Source: DATFPK01 sp035264885 (GTDB lineage Bacteria; Actinomycetota; Thermoleophilia; Solirubrobacterales; 70-9). From it: DNA of 62,773 nucleotides. A program made the translations under genes and the position numbers. Shown piece after piece: positions 39,102 to 46,301 of this stretch. Every line of letters starts with the position of its first letter. Positions within the stretch are counted from its first letter, which is position 1. The notes below the pieces were generated by a model. The model did no database searches. It was given only the letters and a program-made list of their open reading frames with translations, and was not told the origin of the DNA. The DNA lies in contig DATFPK010000056.1 of NCBI GenBank assembly GCA_035264885.1, positions 1 through 62,773 on the forward strand, given 5' to 3'.

Positions 39102-39719
39102 CTAGAGGCCGGCGAGCACGGCCTCGCCGATCGCCTGGCCGACCGGGCCGGTGGGGTAGCCGGCAACGGTCGTCCCCCCGCCGACGATCCTCGGCCCCTC
39201 GGCGCCGGCATCGAGCTCCATGTCGACCTCGAGTGGGACCTCGCGGTCGGGCCGCGCGGCGGTGGCAACCGCCCCGCCGAGCAGGCCGGCGATCAGCGAC
39301 CCGCCGGGGCTGAGGCGCTCGGTTCCGAGCCGGACCAGGTCGCCCACCCGGCTGGTCGCGGCGGCCCGTAGGCGGTAGGGCCCGGTGCCCGCGCGGTCGA
39401 GCCGGAGATTGCCGACGGCGAGGGGGCCGACCGTGATGTCGAGGAGGCGGACGTCGACCGTTCCGAACCCGTCGAGGCGCTCGAAGACGGCCTCCTCGCC
39501 ACCGGTCACCGCGAGTGACAGCCCCTCGCCGCGGACGGTGATCCGCCGGCCGCGGCCGGCCAGCAGGCGGAGCGCGGGGATCGCCCGGATGGCGACCCGC
39601 GCGGTCCCCCCGCGGCGGGTCAGGCGGCGCTCGACGCGAGAGGCGACCAGCCGCGTCGCGGCCACCTGCACGGCGAGCGCGGTGAACGCCGCCGTCAGAG
39701 CGAGTGCGGTGAGGCTCAT
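39102..39719 (-). CDS. membrane-anchored lipid-binding-like protein (DUF2993-like)
   Basis: A 205-residue protein. An N-terminal helix (SLTALALTAAFTALAVQVAATRLVA) anchors or exports it. The remainder is beta-rich, with 'ITVRGEGLSLAV', 'VDVRLLDITVGPLAVGNLRLD' and 'YRLRAAATSRVGDLVRLG'. This layout recalls the DUF2993/LmeA family of periplasmic lipid-binding proteins, but I am unsure. The ATG overlaps the TGA of the PLP-enzyme gene (ATGA), so both are in one operon with the ferritin-like gene possibly downstream. Confidence 0.55.
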   Translation of the reverse strand: MSLTALALTAAFTALAVQVAATRLVASRVERRLTRRGGTARVAIRAIPALRLLAGRGRRITVRGEGLSLAVTGGEEAVFERLDGFGTVDVRLLDITVGPLAVGNLRLDRAGTGPYRLRAAATSRVGDLVRLGTERLSPGGSLIAGLLGGAVATAARPDREVPLEVDMELDAGAEGPRIVGGGTTVAGYPTGPVGQAIGEAVLAGL

Positions 39720-40687
39720 CGGTCCTCTCCGTGCGTGTTCCAGAACAGGACGGGGCCGCTCCCCAGGGCGCGGCGGCGGTTCAGCGCGGTCAGCGCCGCG
39801 GCCGCCTTGGCCGTGTAGACCGGGTCTAGCGCGACGCCCGCCTCGGCGAAGGCATCGATCGCGTCGCGCCCCTCCGGCGTCGGGTGCCCGTACCCCGCCC
39901 CCAGCCACTCGCGGGTCAGGTCGAGGTCCGTAGGTGCGATCGGCGGCGGCGTCAGAGCTGAGCGGCGCCGCAGCAGGCGCCCGGTCCGGCGGGCCAGCCG
40001 GGCGACGCCGCGGGCGCTGAGCGGCGTCAGGTCGTTGACGACGATCCCCGTGACCCGCGACCGCAGCCCGGCCAGCCGCAGCCCGAGTGCCAGGCCCGCG
40101 GCGGTCCCCCCGCTGCCCACGGCGAGGACCACGCGACTGGGCTCGGGGAGCTCCCCCGCCCGGACCTGCCGAGCCAGCTCGAGACCCGCCTCGACGTAGC
40201 CGAGACAGCCGAGGGGAGTGGAGCCGCCTGGCAGGATCAGGTAGGGGAGGGGCAGGGGCGGCCTGGCCTCGCGGGCGGCGAGTGCCGCCGCCAGGGCGAA
40301 CGCCCGCGCCGTGCCGGGAGCCCGGTGAATCTCGGCGCCGGACTCCTCGATCCGGCGGATCCGGCGCCGGACGTAGTCGTCCACCGGTTGGGGCACCAGC
40401 ACCAGGATCGCCCGCAGGCCGAGGTCGCGGGCGTACAGGGCCGTCGCCAAGCCATGGTTGGTCGCCAGCGCGCCGCCGGTGATCACCGTCCGCGCGCCAC
40501 GCCGGTGGGCGGCGGCGAGGAGCCACTCGAGCTTGCGGGCCTTGTTGCCGCCATTGGCGCCGTAGAGCCCGTCCTCCTTGACCCAGACCTCCGCCGCGCC
40601 GGGCGCGGTGCCGTCGAGGCGGAGGATGGGGGTCGGTCCCCGACCGAGCGGGATCCGTGGCAGGCCGATCGGCGGCAGATGGTCCAA
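39716..40687 (-). CDS. PLP-dependent D-cysteine desulfhydrase/ACC deaminase-like enzyme
   Basis: A fold type II PLP enzyme of about 323 residues. 'RIPLGRGPTPILRLDG' is the N-terminal strand, 'GANGGNKARKLEWLLAAA' holds the Schiff-base lysine, 'ITGGALATNHGLATALYA' binds the cofactor phosphate region, and 'LAVGSGGTAAGLALGLRL' is the glycine-rich phosphate loop. It probably releases ammonia or sulfide from a D-amino acid. TTG at 40687 gives the usual family N-terminus. GTG codons at 40753 and 40780 would extend it, the latter across the riboswitch promoter on the other strand. Confidence 0.8.
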   Translation of the reverse strand: MDHLPPIGLPRIPLGRGPTPILRLDGTAPGAAEVWVKEDGLYGANGGNKARKLEWLLAAAHRRGARTVITGGALATNHGLATALYARDLGLRAILVLVPQPVDDYVRRRIRRIEESGAEIHRAPGTARAFALAAALAAREARPPLPLPYLILPGGSTPLGCLGYVEAGLELARQVRAGELPEPSRVVLAVGSGGTAAGLALGLRLAGLRSRVTGIVVNDLTPLSARGVARLARRTGRLLRRRSALTPPPIAPTDLDLTREWLGAGYGHPTPEGRDAIDAFAEAGVALDPVYTAKAAAALTALNRRRALGSGPVLFWNTHGEDR

Positions 40688-40771
40688 GCGGGGCAGCTTA
40701 GGCGCGGGGAAGGAGGGCCGCCGGCCCCGAATGTGAGCAAACGTGAAACCCACACTCGTCCGCGGTTTACG

Positions 40772-40777
40772 TATACT
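40772..40777 (+). promoter_or_regulatory. -10 box TATACT of the riboswitch transcript
   Basis: TATACT, five of six consensus bases, lies about six bases before the first paired base of the c-di-AMP riboswitch. Transcription would start at the foot of its P1 helix. No clear TTGACA is found upstream. Confidence 0.6.
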
Positions 40778-40782
40778 CACGC

Positions 40783-40924
40783 GAGCGAAACCTGCCTAAT
40801 CCCGCCGGAACGGCCGGCGAGAGCGGGGGAACCAGAGGGACCGCAGCGGTCCCGGGGGCGAATCGGACGGGGGTCCGTAGCGCTGCTCTTTCAGCGCGAG
40901 CCCGACAGCTAACCCCGCAGGCTC
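40783..40924 (+). promoter_or_regulatory. c-di-AMP riboswitch (ydaO-yuaA class)
   Basis: The leader carries the ydaO hallmarks in order: GGGGGAACCAGAGGGACCGC, GGGGGCGAATCGGA, a GCGCTG/CAGCGC hairpin, then CCCGACAGCTAACCCCGCAGG. P1 pairs GAGC...CCTGC (40783 on) with GCAGGCTC (40917-40924). In actinobacteria this class precedes cell-wall hydrolases, as here. Downstream, GAAAG-AGAGG-CTTTC (40928-40942) puts the AGAGG ribosome binding site in a hairpin loop directly before the GTG. The loop CTCTTT (40886-40891) is complementary to AAAGAG (40929-40934), so a pseudoknot could mask the same region. Confidence 0.88.
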
Positions 40925-40942
40925 CGAGAAAGAGAGGCTTTC

Positions 40943-41767
40943 GTGTTCGCAGAGCTTCGATTTGGCACAGGCCGCAGCCGGGCCGTGGCGGCAGCCGCGG
41001 TCGCCTGCTGCGCCCTGGCCGCGCCCGCGCTCTCCGGTGCGGCCTCGTCGGGCGGGGGCCTTGTCGCACCGGGCAAGCCCAAGGTCGAGGACGTGGTCTG
41101 CGTCCGCGACTGCCTGGGCGGCCGGACGGCCACCCCCGGCGCCTTCGTCCAGGTCAAGGGGGAGGCGCTCGACTTCGTGACGCGGGTCGTCTTCCGCGGC
41201 GCCGACGGGCCGATCCGAGCCCGCTACACCTACCGGACTCCCTACCGGGTCCGGACCGTGGTCCCCAAGGGCGCGCTGACCGGCCGTCCCTACGTGATCA
41301 GCGGCCGCAGCAGCTCCAACCGCTCGCCCCACCGCCTCCGCGTGGTCCCCCGGTCAGCCCTGCCGGAGGAGTTCTTCCCGGTCCGCGGGCGCCACGGCTA
41401 CGGCGACGGGTTCGGGGCCGGACGGGGCCACGAGGGCACCGACGTCTTCGCCGCCTGCGGCACGCCACTCGTCGCCGCCGTCGACGGGCGCATCGAGTAC
41501 CGCTCCTACCACGCGGCCGCCGGGAACTACATCGTCATCGACGTCAGGAACTCTCCCGACGACATGATGTACGCGCACATGCTCAAGCCCGCGCCCGTCC
41601 GGGTGGGACAGTCGGTCAGCGCCGGCCAGCGGGTGGGCAGCGTGGGGGAGACCGGCAACGCGGTCGGCTGCCACCTGCACTTCGAGTACTGGAAGGGCGA
41701 CTGGTACGGCGGCGGCCACCCGATCGACTCCGAGCCCTACCTGCGCCGGCTCGACCGCAAGAGCTGA
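40943..41767 (+). CDS. secreted M23-family peptidoglycan endopeptidase
   Basis: A 274-residue exported protein. The signal peptide is about 1-33. A middle IPT/TIG-like beta domain (about 45-135) holds two cysteines (VCVRDC). The C-terminal LytM/M23 domain has H163-E-G-T-D167 in GRGHEGTDVF, H212 in YAHML and H-x-H in CHLHFEYW (H244, H246), the zinc and catalytic residues. It should cut cell-wall peptides during growth. The start is GTG behind AGAGG, within the expression platform of the c-di-AMP riboswitch, so synthesis is tied to the cell-wall/osmotic signal c-di-AMP. Confidence 0.9.
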   Translation: MFAELRFGTGRSRAVAAAAVACCALAAPALSGAASSGGGLVAPGKPKVEDVVCVRDCLGGRTATPGAFVQVKGEALDFVTRVVFRGADGPIRARYTYRTPYRVRTVVPKGALTGRPYVISGRSSSNRSPHRLRVVPRSALPEEFFPVRGRHGYGDGFGAGRGHEGTDVFAACGTPLVAAVDGRIEYRSYHAAAGNYIVIDVRNSPDDMMYAHMLKPAPVRVGQSVSAGQRVGSVGETGNAVGCHLHFEYWKGDWYGGGHPIDSEPYLRRLDRKS

Positions 41768-41838
41768 GCGCGGCGAGCACAGGGTGAAGCGGCGGGCGCC
41801 GAGCCCGCCGCCGCCCGCATGGGCAAGAATGCGCGCCG

Positions 41839-42336
41839 ATGCGGATCACGGCGAAGGTCGACTATGCGGTGCGGGCCGTCGTCGAGATCGCTGCCGCCGG
41901 GGAGGGTCCGGTCAAGGGGGAGCGGATCTCGCAGGCCCAGGACATCCCGCTGCGCTTCCTGGAGAACATCCTCGCCGAGCTGCGCCACGCCGGCCTGGTC
42001 CGCAGCCAGCGCGGCGCAGACGGCGGCTACTGGCTGGCCCGGCCCGCCGACGAGGTCAACCTCGCCGACGTGATCCGAGCCGTGGAGGGCCAGCTCGCGA
42101 GCGTCCGCTCGGAGCCGCCCGAGGACCTCGACTTCACCGGTAGCGCCGAGCCGCTTCGCGACGTCTGGTTTGCGCTCCGCGCCAACCTCCGAGCGGTGCT
42201 CGAGGAGGTCACGCTGGCCCAGGTCGCGGGCCGCGAGCTTTCCGGCGCGATCCTGCGGCTGGCCGAGGAGGGAGCGTCGCGGCGCGAGCGAGCGCCGGCG
42301 CCCCCGCCGCCGGCCCGGCGTGACCCGCGGGGCTGA
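41839..42336 (+). CDS. Rrf2-family regulator without cysteines (CymR-like)
   Basis: A 165-residue Rrf2 protein. 'MRITAKVDYAVRAVVEIAAAGEGPVKGERISQAQDIPLRFLENILAELRHAGLVRSQRGADGGYWLARP' is the complete winged helix (1-70). The region where IscR/NsrR carry three Fe-S cysteines has none, and the whole protein lacks cysteine. It therefore cannot hold a Cys-ligated cluster, like CymR, which controls cysteine metabolism. It is convergent with the sulfate transport operon. A Pro/Arg-rich tail follows. I infer a sulfur-regulatory role, perhaps through AGGT-N6-ACCT upstream of the sulfate operon. Confidence 0.82.
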   Translation: MRITAKVDYAVRAVVEIAAAGEGPVKGERISQAQDIPLRFLENILAELRHAGLVRSQRGADGGYWLARPADEVNLADVIRAVEGQLASVRSEPPEDLDFTGSAEPLRDVWFALRANLRAVLEEVTLAQVAGRELSGAILRLAEEGASRRERAPAPPPPARRDPRG

Positions 42337-42351
42337 GGGCGGAGAAGAGAG

Positions 42352-42416
42352 GGGGCGGCGGGTCACCCGGCAAAGCACCCGCCGCCCCGTGTCCCCGGAG
42401 GCGTCCCCCGCCTCCG
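42352..42416. terminator. two tandem hairpins between convergent genes
   Basis: A perfect 12-bp stem GGGGCGGCGGGT/ACCCGCCGCCCC (42352-42363, 42377-42388, 13-nt loop) is followed by CGGAGGC-N7-GCCTCCG (42396-42416). They separate the rrf2 gene from the end of cysA and can terminate both. Confidence 0.7.
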
Positions 42417-42426
42417 AAGCATGTGC

Positions 42427-43434
42427 CTACGCCGCCGCCCTCGGCGCGGCGCCGTCGACGGGAGACGTGGCCGGCGCGGCGCCGTTGAACGTCTTCGTGT
42501 GACGCGGCCGCACGTAGACGATCTGGTTCTCGCGCAGCTCGAGCTCCGCGGCCTCCTCGCGGGTCAGCTGGGCCCAGAGCTCCTGGTCGTTGGCCAGGGC
42601 CAGCTCGACCCGCACCTCGAACCCGAAGGTGACGATCCGCTCGACGATCGCCTCCTCGGTCCCCGCTGACGGCTGGTCGAGCACGTCCATGTCGTGCGGG
42701 CGGACGAAATGGTCGCCGAGCCGGTTGACCTCGCCGACAAAGCTCATCACGAACTCGTTGGCGGGGTGCTCGTAGAGGTCGGGAGCCGAGCCGGTCTGCT
42801 CGATCCGGCCCTCGTTCATGACGACGAGCTGCTCGGCGACGTCCATCGCCTCCTCCTGGTCGTGGGTCACGAAGATCGTCGTGACGTGGACCTCGTCGTG
42901 AAGTCGCCGCAGCCAGGTGCGCAGGTCCTTGCGAACCTTTGCGTCGAGCGCGCCGAACGGCTCATCGAGCAGGAGCACCTTGGGCTCGACCGCGAGCGCG
43001 CGCGCGAGCGCCATCCGCTGCCGCTGCCCGCCGGAGAGCTGGTCGGGATAGCGCCCGGCCAGGCCGTCGAGCTGGACGAGCCGCAGCAGCTCGTGGACGC
43101 GGTCGCTGATGTCGGCCTTGTCCCACTTGCGGATCGTCAGGCCGAAGGCGACGTTGCCGAACACGTCCATGTGCTTGAACGCGGCGTAGTGCTGGAAGAC
43201 GAAGCCGACGTTGCGCTGCTGCGGGGGCGCGCCGGTCGCGTCCTCGTCGCCGATCAGCACGCGACCTTCGTCGAGCTCTTCCAGGCCGGCGATCGCCCGC
43301 AGCAGGGTCGACTTGCCGGATCCGCTGGGCCCGAGCAGCGCGGTCAGAGATCCGTCGGGCACCTCGAGCGAGACGTCGCTGAGGGCCTGGTAGTCACCGA
43401 ACCGCTTGTGGGCATTCTCCACGACGATGCTCAT
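42427..43434 (-). CDS. cysA: sulfate/thiosulfate ABC transporter ATP-binding protein
   Basis: A 335-residue ATPase. Walker A is LLGPSGSGKST, the Q loop is 'VFQHYAAFKHM', the signature LSGGQRQRMALARAL, Walker B LLLDEPFGALDAK and the switch 'THDQEEAMDVAE'. The C-terminal TOBE-type regulatory part (about 240-320) contains 'FVRPHDMDV' as in CysA proteins. It powers sulfate uptake with the two permeases and binding protein upstream. It overlaps the cysW stop (ATGA). The C-terminal tail is Ala/Pro-rich, close to two hairpins. Confidence 0.93.
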   Translation of the reverse strand: MSIVVENAHKRFGDYQALSDVSLEVPDGSLTALLGPSGSGKSTLLRAIAGLEELDEGRVLIGDEDATGAPPQQRNVGFVFQHYAAFKHMDVFGNVAFGLTIRKWDKADISDRVHELLRLVQLDGLAGRYPDQLSGGQRQRMALARALAVEPKVLLLDEPFGALDAKVRKDLRTWLRRLHDEVHVTTIFVTHDQEEAMDVAEQLVVMNEGRIEQTGSAPDLYEHPANEFVMSFVGEVNRLGDHFVRPHDMDVLDQPSAGTEEAIVERIVTFGFEVRVELALANDQELWAQLTREEAAELELRENQIVYVRPRHTKTFNGAAPATSPVDGAAPRAAA

Positions 43435-44294
43435 CTCTCGGCCTCCTTTGGCTCTGTTCCATCCGTGGTCAGCGCCGGTGCCGCGCTGACCGTGTCGGTG
43501 CGGCGACCGACGAGCTGCATCGCGAACAGCGCCGCAAACGCCAACAGGGCCAACACGATCGCGCCCATGTAGGCGCCTGGCTGGTCGAACTCCCGGAACT
43601 GCTGCTCGATCCAGAGCGGCACGGTCTGGGTCTCCCCGGCGATCTGCCCGGAGACGATCGTCACCGCCCCGAACTCGCCGAGGACGCGGGCGGTGGTCAG
43701 GACCACCCCGTACCCGACGCCCCAGCGAATCGCCGGCAGCGTGATGCGCCAGAACGTCTGCCAGCCGCTTGCGCCGAGCGTTGCCGCCGCCTCCTCCTGC
43801 TCGGTGCCGATCTCACGCAGGACCGGCATCGTCTCGCGGACGACGAAGGGAAGGGAGACGAAAACGCAGGCCAGCACGATGCCCGGAGTGGAGAAGACCA
43901 CCCTGATGCCGTTCTCGCCCAGCCATTCCCCGAACCAGCCCGTGTTGGCGTATACGAGGTAGAGCGAGAGGCCGATGACTACGGGGGAGAGGGCGAACGG
44001 CAGGTCGATGACCGCGTTGATCAGGCCGCGCCCCGGGAACTCCCGCCGGACCAGCATCAGCGCGCATCCGACGCCGAAGACCGTGTTGAGCGGCACCGCG
44101 ACGGCGACCGTGATCAGGCTCAGCTGGATCGCGTGGACGCCGGCCGGGGATGTGATCGCGTCGAACGGGGCGCCGAACCCGTCGTCCCATACCTTGTAGA
44201 AGATCAGCGCCACCGGCGCGATCAGAAGGATGCCGAGATAGCCGAGCGCGGCGCTGCGCAGCGCGAGGCGGCTGGCCGTGCTGTTACCGGTCAT
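43431..44294 (-). CDS. cysW: sulfate ABC transporter permease CysW
   Basis: A 287-residue permease with six helices. It carries the family motif 'EEAAATLGASGWQTFWRITLPAIRWGVGYG', the EAA loop that contacts the ATPase. 'FALSPVVIGLSLYLVYA' and 'LGEFGAVTIVSGQIAGETQTVPLWIEQQF' are characteristic of CysW. It is encoded between cysT (11-bp overlap) and cysA (4-bp overlap) and forms the membrane channel with CysT. Confidence 0.93.
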   Translation of the reverse strand: MTGNSTASRLALRSAALGYLGILLIAPVALIFYKVWDDGFGAPFDAITSPAGVHAIQLSLITVAVAVPLNTVFGVGCALMLVRREFPGRGLINAVIDLPFALSPVVIGLSLYLVYANTGWFGEWLGENGIRVVFSTPGIVLACVFVSLPFVVRETMPVLREIGTEQEEAAATLGASGWQTFWRITLPAIRWGVGYGVVLTTARVLGEFGAVTIVSGQIAGETQTVPLWIEQQFREFDQPGAYMGAIVLALLAFAALFAMQLVGRRTDTVSAAPALTTDGTEPKEAER

Positions 44295-45207
44295 GCTTCA
44301 GCCCCCAGCGCTGACCCAGCCTGATCGCGGCAAGGAGGACGAGCGTCGCGGCCAGCAGCACCACCGAGACGGCGGCTGCGCCCTCGAGGTTGTTCCCCTC
44401 CACCTGCTTGCGGATGAACACCGACGCGACCTCGGTCTTGAACGGGATCTGGCCCGTGATCAGCACGAGGGAGCCGTACTCGCCGAGGGCTCGGGCGAAG
44501 GCGAGGCCGATCCCGGTGAGGAGTCCCGGCATGATCGCGGGGAGGATGATTCGCCTGAAGATCGTCGGCCCGCTCGCGCCGAGCGAGGCCGCGGCTTCCT
44601 CGACCTCGGGGTCGAGTTCGAGGAGCACCGGCTGCACTGCGCGGACGACGAAGGGAAGGGTGACGAAGCAGAGGGCCATGACGATCGAGACGCGGGTCGT
44701 GGACGCATCCAGGTCGATCGGGCTGCTCGGCCCGTAGAGGACGAGGAGGACCAATCCCGCGACGATCGTGGGAAGCGCGAACGGTAGGTCGATCACCGCA
44801 TTCACCAGCGCCTTGCCGCGGAACTCGTCGCGGACGAGCACCCAGGCGATCAGCGTCCCCGTGACGGCATTGATCGCCACGACGATCAGGGAGCAGATCA
44901 GCGTCAGCTTCAGAGCCGCCCAGGCCTGAGGGCTGCTGACCTGGTCCCAGAAGTTGCCGAGGCCGCCATCCGTCGACTTCGCGACCACGGCGGCGATCGG
45001 CAGGAGGACGACGACGCTCAGGTAGAGCGTGACCAGCCCCGGCCCGAGAGCGCTGCTCGCCCCGGGCAGGCGAATGCCTGCCCGGGGCAGCGGCGGAGCA
45101 GCAGCGCTGGTCTCAGCCGGCAGTGGAGACCCCCAGTCCCTGCTCGATCCTGGCGACCTCGCCGTCGGTCTCGTCGAACAGCTCGTCGTTGACCTTCTCC
45201 CAGCCAC
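44284..45207 (-). CDS. cysT: sulfate ABC transporter permease CysT (start unresolved)
   Basis: A six-helix permease with 'EEAAASLGASGPTIFRRIILPAIMPG' as EAA loop and 'LGEYGSLVLITGQIPFKTEVASVFI', typical of CysT/CysU. The conserved protein begins around 'GPGLVTLYLSVVVLLPIAAVV', just after the stop of the binding-protein gene at 45113. The only canonical start in frame is GTG at 45207, which overlaps that gene by 95 bp and adds a low-complexity N-terminus. No ATG, GTG or TTG lies between 45113 and the first helix. A 13-bp perfect hairpin (45059-45088) sits exactly there. A rare start codon is possible. Confidence 0.85.
   Translation of the reverse strand: MAGRRSTTSCSTRPTARSPGSSRDWGSPLPAETSAAAPPLPRAGIRLPGASSALGPGLVTLYLSVVVLLPIAAVVAKSTDGGLGNFWDQVSSPQAWAALKLTLICSLIVVAINAVTGTLIAWVLVRDEFRGKALVNAVIDLPFALPTIVAGLVLLVLYGPSSPIDLDASTTRVSIVMALCFVTLPFVVRAVQPVLLELDPEVEEAAASLGASGPTIFRRIILPAIMPGLLTGIGLAFARALGEYGSLVLITGQIPFKTEVASVFIRKQVEGNNLEGAAAVSVVLLAATLVLLAAIRLGQRWGLKHDR
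45059..45088. other. 13-bp perfect hairpin between binding-protein and cysT genes
   Basis: The arms GCCCCGGGCAGGC and GCCTGCCCGGGGC enclose GAAT. It begins 24 bases after the binding-protein stop and overlaps the expected 5' end of cysT. In ABC operons such stems often protect the binding-protein mRNA or limit read-through, giving more binding protein than permease. Confidence 0.65.
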
Positions 45208-46150
45208 CGAGGTCGGCGATCGTGAAAAGGCCGCTCGGGTTTGGGTACTGCTTCGGGTCGACGAGCTTCGGGTTCGCCGGCCGGTAGCCGTTGTCGGCCC
45301 ACAGCTGCTGACCCTTGTCCGACCAGAGGAAGTCGAGGAACGCGCCCGCTGAATCCGGTGCGTCCTCGGTCAGCGCGATCGGCGTCTCGATCAGGATCGT
45401 GTCGTCGGGGATGACGTAGTCCACGTCCTCACCCTCGTTCTGCGCCCTGATCGCCTCGTTCTCGTAGGCGAGCAGCACGTCGCCCTGTCCCTGCGTGTAC
45501 GCCGTCAGGGAGTCCGAAGCGCTGCCGGGCTGCGTCACCGTCTTCGACAGCACGGTCTCGATCGCCTTCAGCGCCTCCTGCTTGGACTTCCCCTGCTGGA
45601 GCGCCGCGCCGTAGACGGCCAGGAGGTTCCACCGGGCCCCGCCGGAGGCGAACGGGTTCGGCGTGACGATCTCGACGTCCTTCGTGAGCAGGTCGTCGAA
45701 CGACTTGATGCCTTCGGGGTTCCCCTTCCGGGTCACGATGACGACCACGGACTTCTGGGCGATCCCGTTGAACTTCTGCTTGTTCCAGTCCGGCGAGACG
45801 ATCCCGGCGTCGACCAGGCGGGTCATGTCGGGCTCCAGCGATAGATGGACCACGGAGGCGGGCTGGCCGGCTTCGACCGCCCGGCTCTGGTCCCCGGAGC
45901 CGCCGAACGAACTGCTGAAGTCGACCCCCTTGCCGGGACCGGTCTTCTGGAAGGCGGGCTCCAGGACCTCCTGGTAGACGGTCTCCGGCGTCGAGTACGC
46001 GACCACGTTCACCTTGCCGCCGTCGCCGCCGCCCGAGGAGGACCCCTCGTCGTCGCCGCAGGCGGCCGCCGCCAGCGCCAGCAGCACCGCGAGGGCGCTG
46101 ATGAGCAGCGCCCTGAGCTTGTGGGCGCTCTTCCTGTCAGTTGCGCTCAT
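45113..46150 (-). CDS. sulfate-binding lipoprotein (CysP/Sbp type)
   Basis: A 345-residue extracytoplasmic solute-binding protein. The signal peptide ends in a lipobox LAAAAC (Cys31), followed by a Ser/Gly linker. 'VNVVAYSTPETVYQEVLEPAFQK' and 'SFGGSGDQSRAVEAGQPASVVHLSLEPDM' are the usual sulfate-binding motifs, with 'VTPNPFASGGARWNLLAVYGA' and 'VLLAYENEAIRA' later. It captures sulfate or thiosulfate and delivers it to CysT/CysW/CysA, encoded just downstream. It is the first gene of the operon, behind a clear promoter at 46202-46231. Confidence 0.92.
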   Translation of the reverse strand: MSATDRKSAHKLRALLISALAVLLALAAAACGDDEGSSSGGGDGGKVNVVAYSTPETVYQEVLEPAFQKTGPGKGVDFSSSFGGSGDQSRAVEAGQPASVVHLSLEPDMTRLVDAGIVSPDWNKQKFNGIAQKSVVVIVTRKGNPEGIKSFDDLLTKDVEIVTPNPFASGGARWNLLAVYGAALQQGKSKQEALKAIETVLSKTVTQPGSASDSLTAYTQGQGDVLLAYENEAIRAQNEGEDVDYVIPDDTILIETPIALTEDAPDSAGAFLDFLWSDKGQQLWADNGYRPANPKLVDPKQYPNPSGLFTIADLGGWEKVNDELFDETDGEVARIEQGLGVSTAG

Positions 46151-46201
46151 CGAAAGTTTTGACCTTTCTTGATTGATTTAGTGCTGAATTGCAGCGCGAG
46201 C

Positions 46202-46260
46202 AAGGTAGCAAGTCCCGCCAGGGAATGTCGATCAAGCTGAGTACTTAGGTTGGAATACCT
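46202..46260 (-). promoter_or_regulatory. sulfate operon promoter with AGGT-N6-ACCT element
   Basis: Reading leftwards, TCGACA (46231-46226), an 18-bp spacer and TACCTT (46207-46202) face the binding-protein gene, leaving a leader of about 45 nt. AGGT-N6-ACCT (46247-46260) lies just upstream of the -35 box, a position suited to an activator or repressor such as the Rrf2 protein. Confidence 0.55.
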
Positions 46261-46268
46261 GCGCTGCG

Positions 46269-46298
46269 GGTCCGCCGTGGCCGAGACGGCCGCGGACC
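46269..46298 (-). terminator. hairpin after the persulfide dioxygenase gene
   Basis: GGTCCGC pairs with GCGGACC and the inner GGCC with GGCC around GAGAC. It begins 3 bases past the stop of the dioxygenase gene at 46302 and separates it from the sulfate operon promoter. Confidence 0.55.
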
Positions 46299-46301
46299 GC
46301 G

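Noticed and set aside
45059..45088. Terminator ending the binding-protein transcript
   Set aside because: There is no U tract, and cysT, cysW and cysA downstream have no other promoter that I can see. A stabilising or attenuating stem is more likely.
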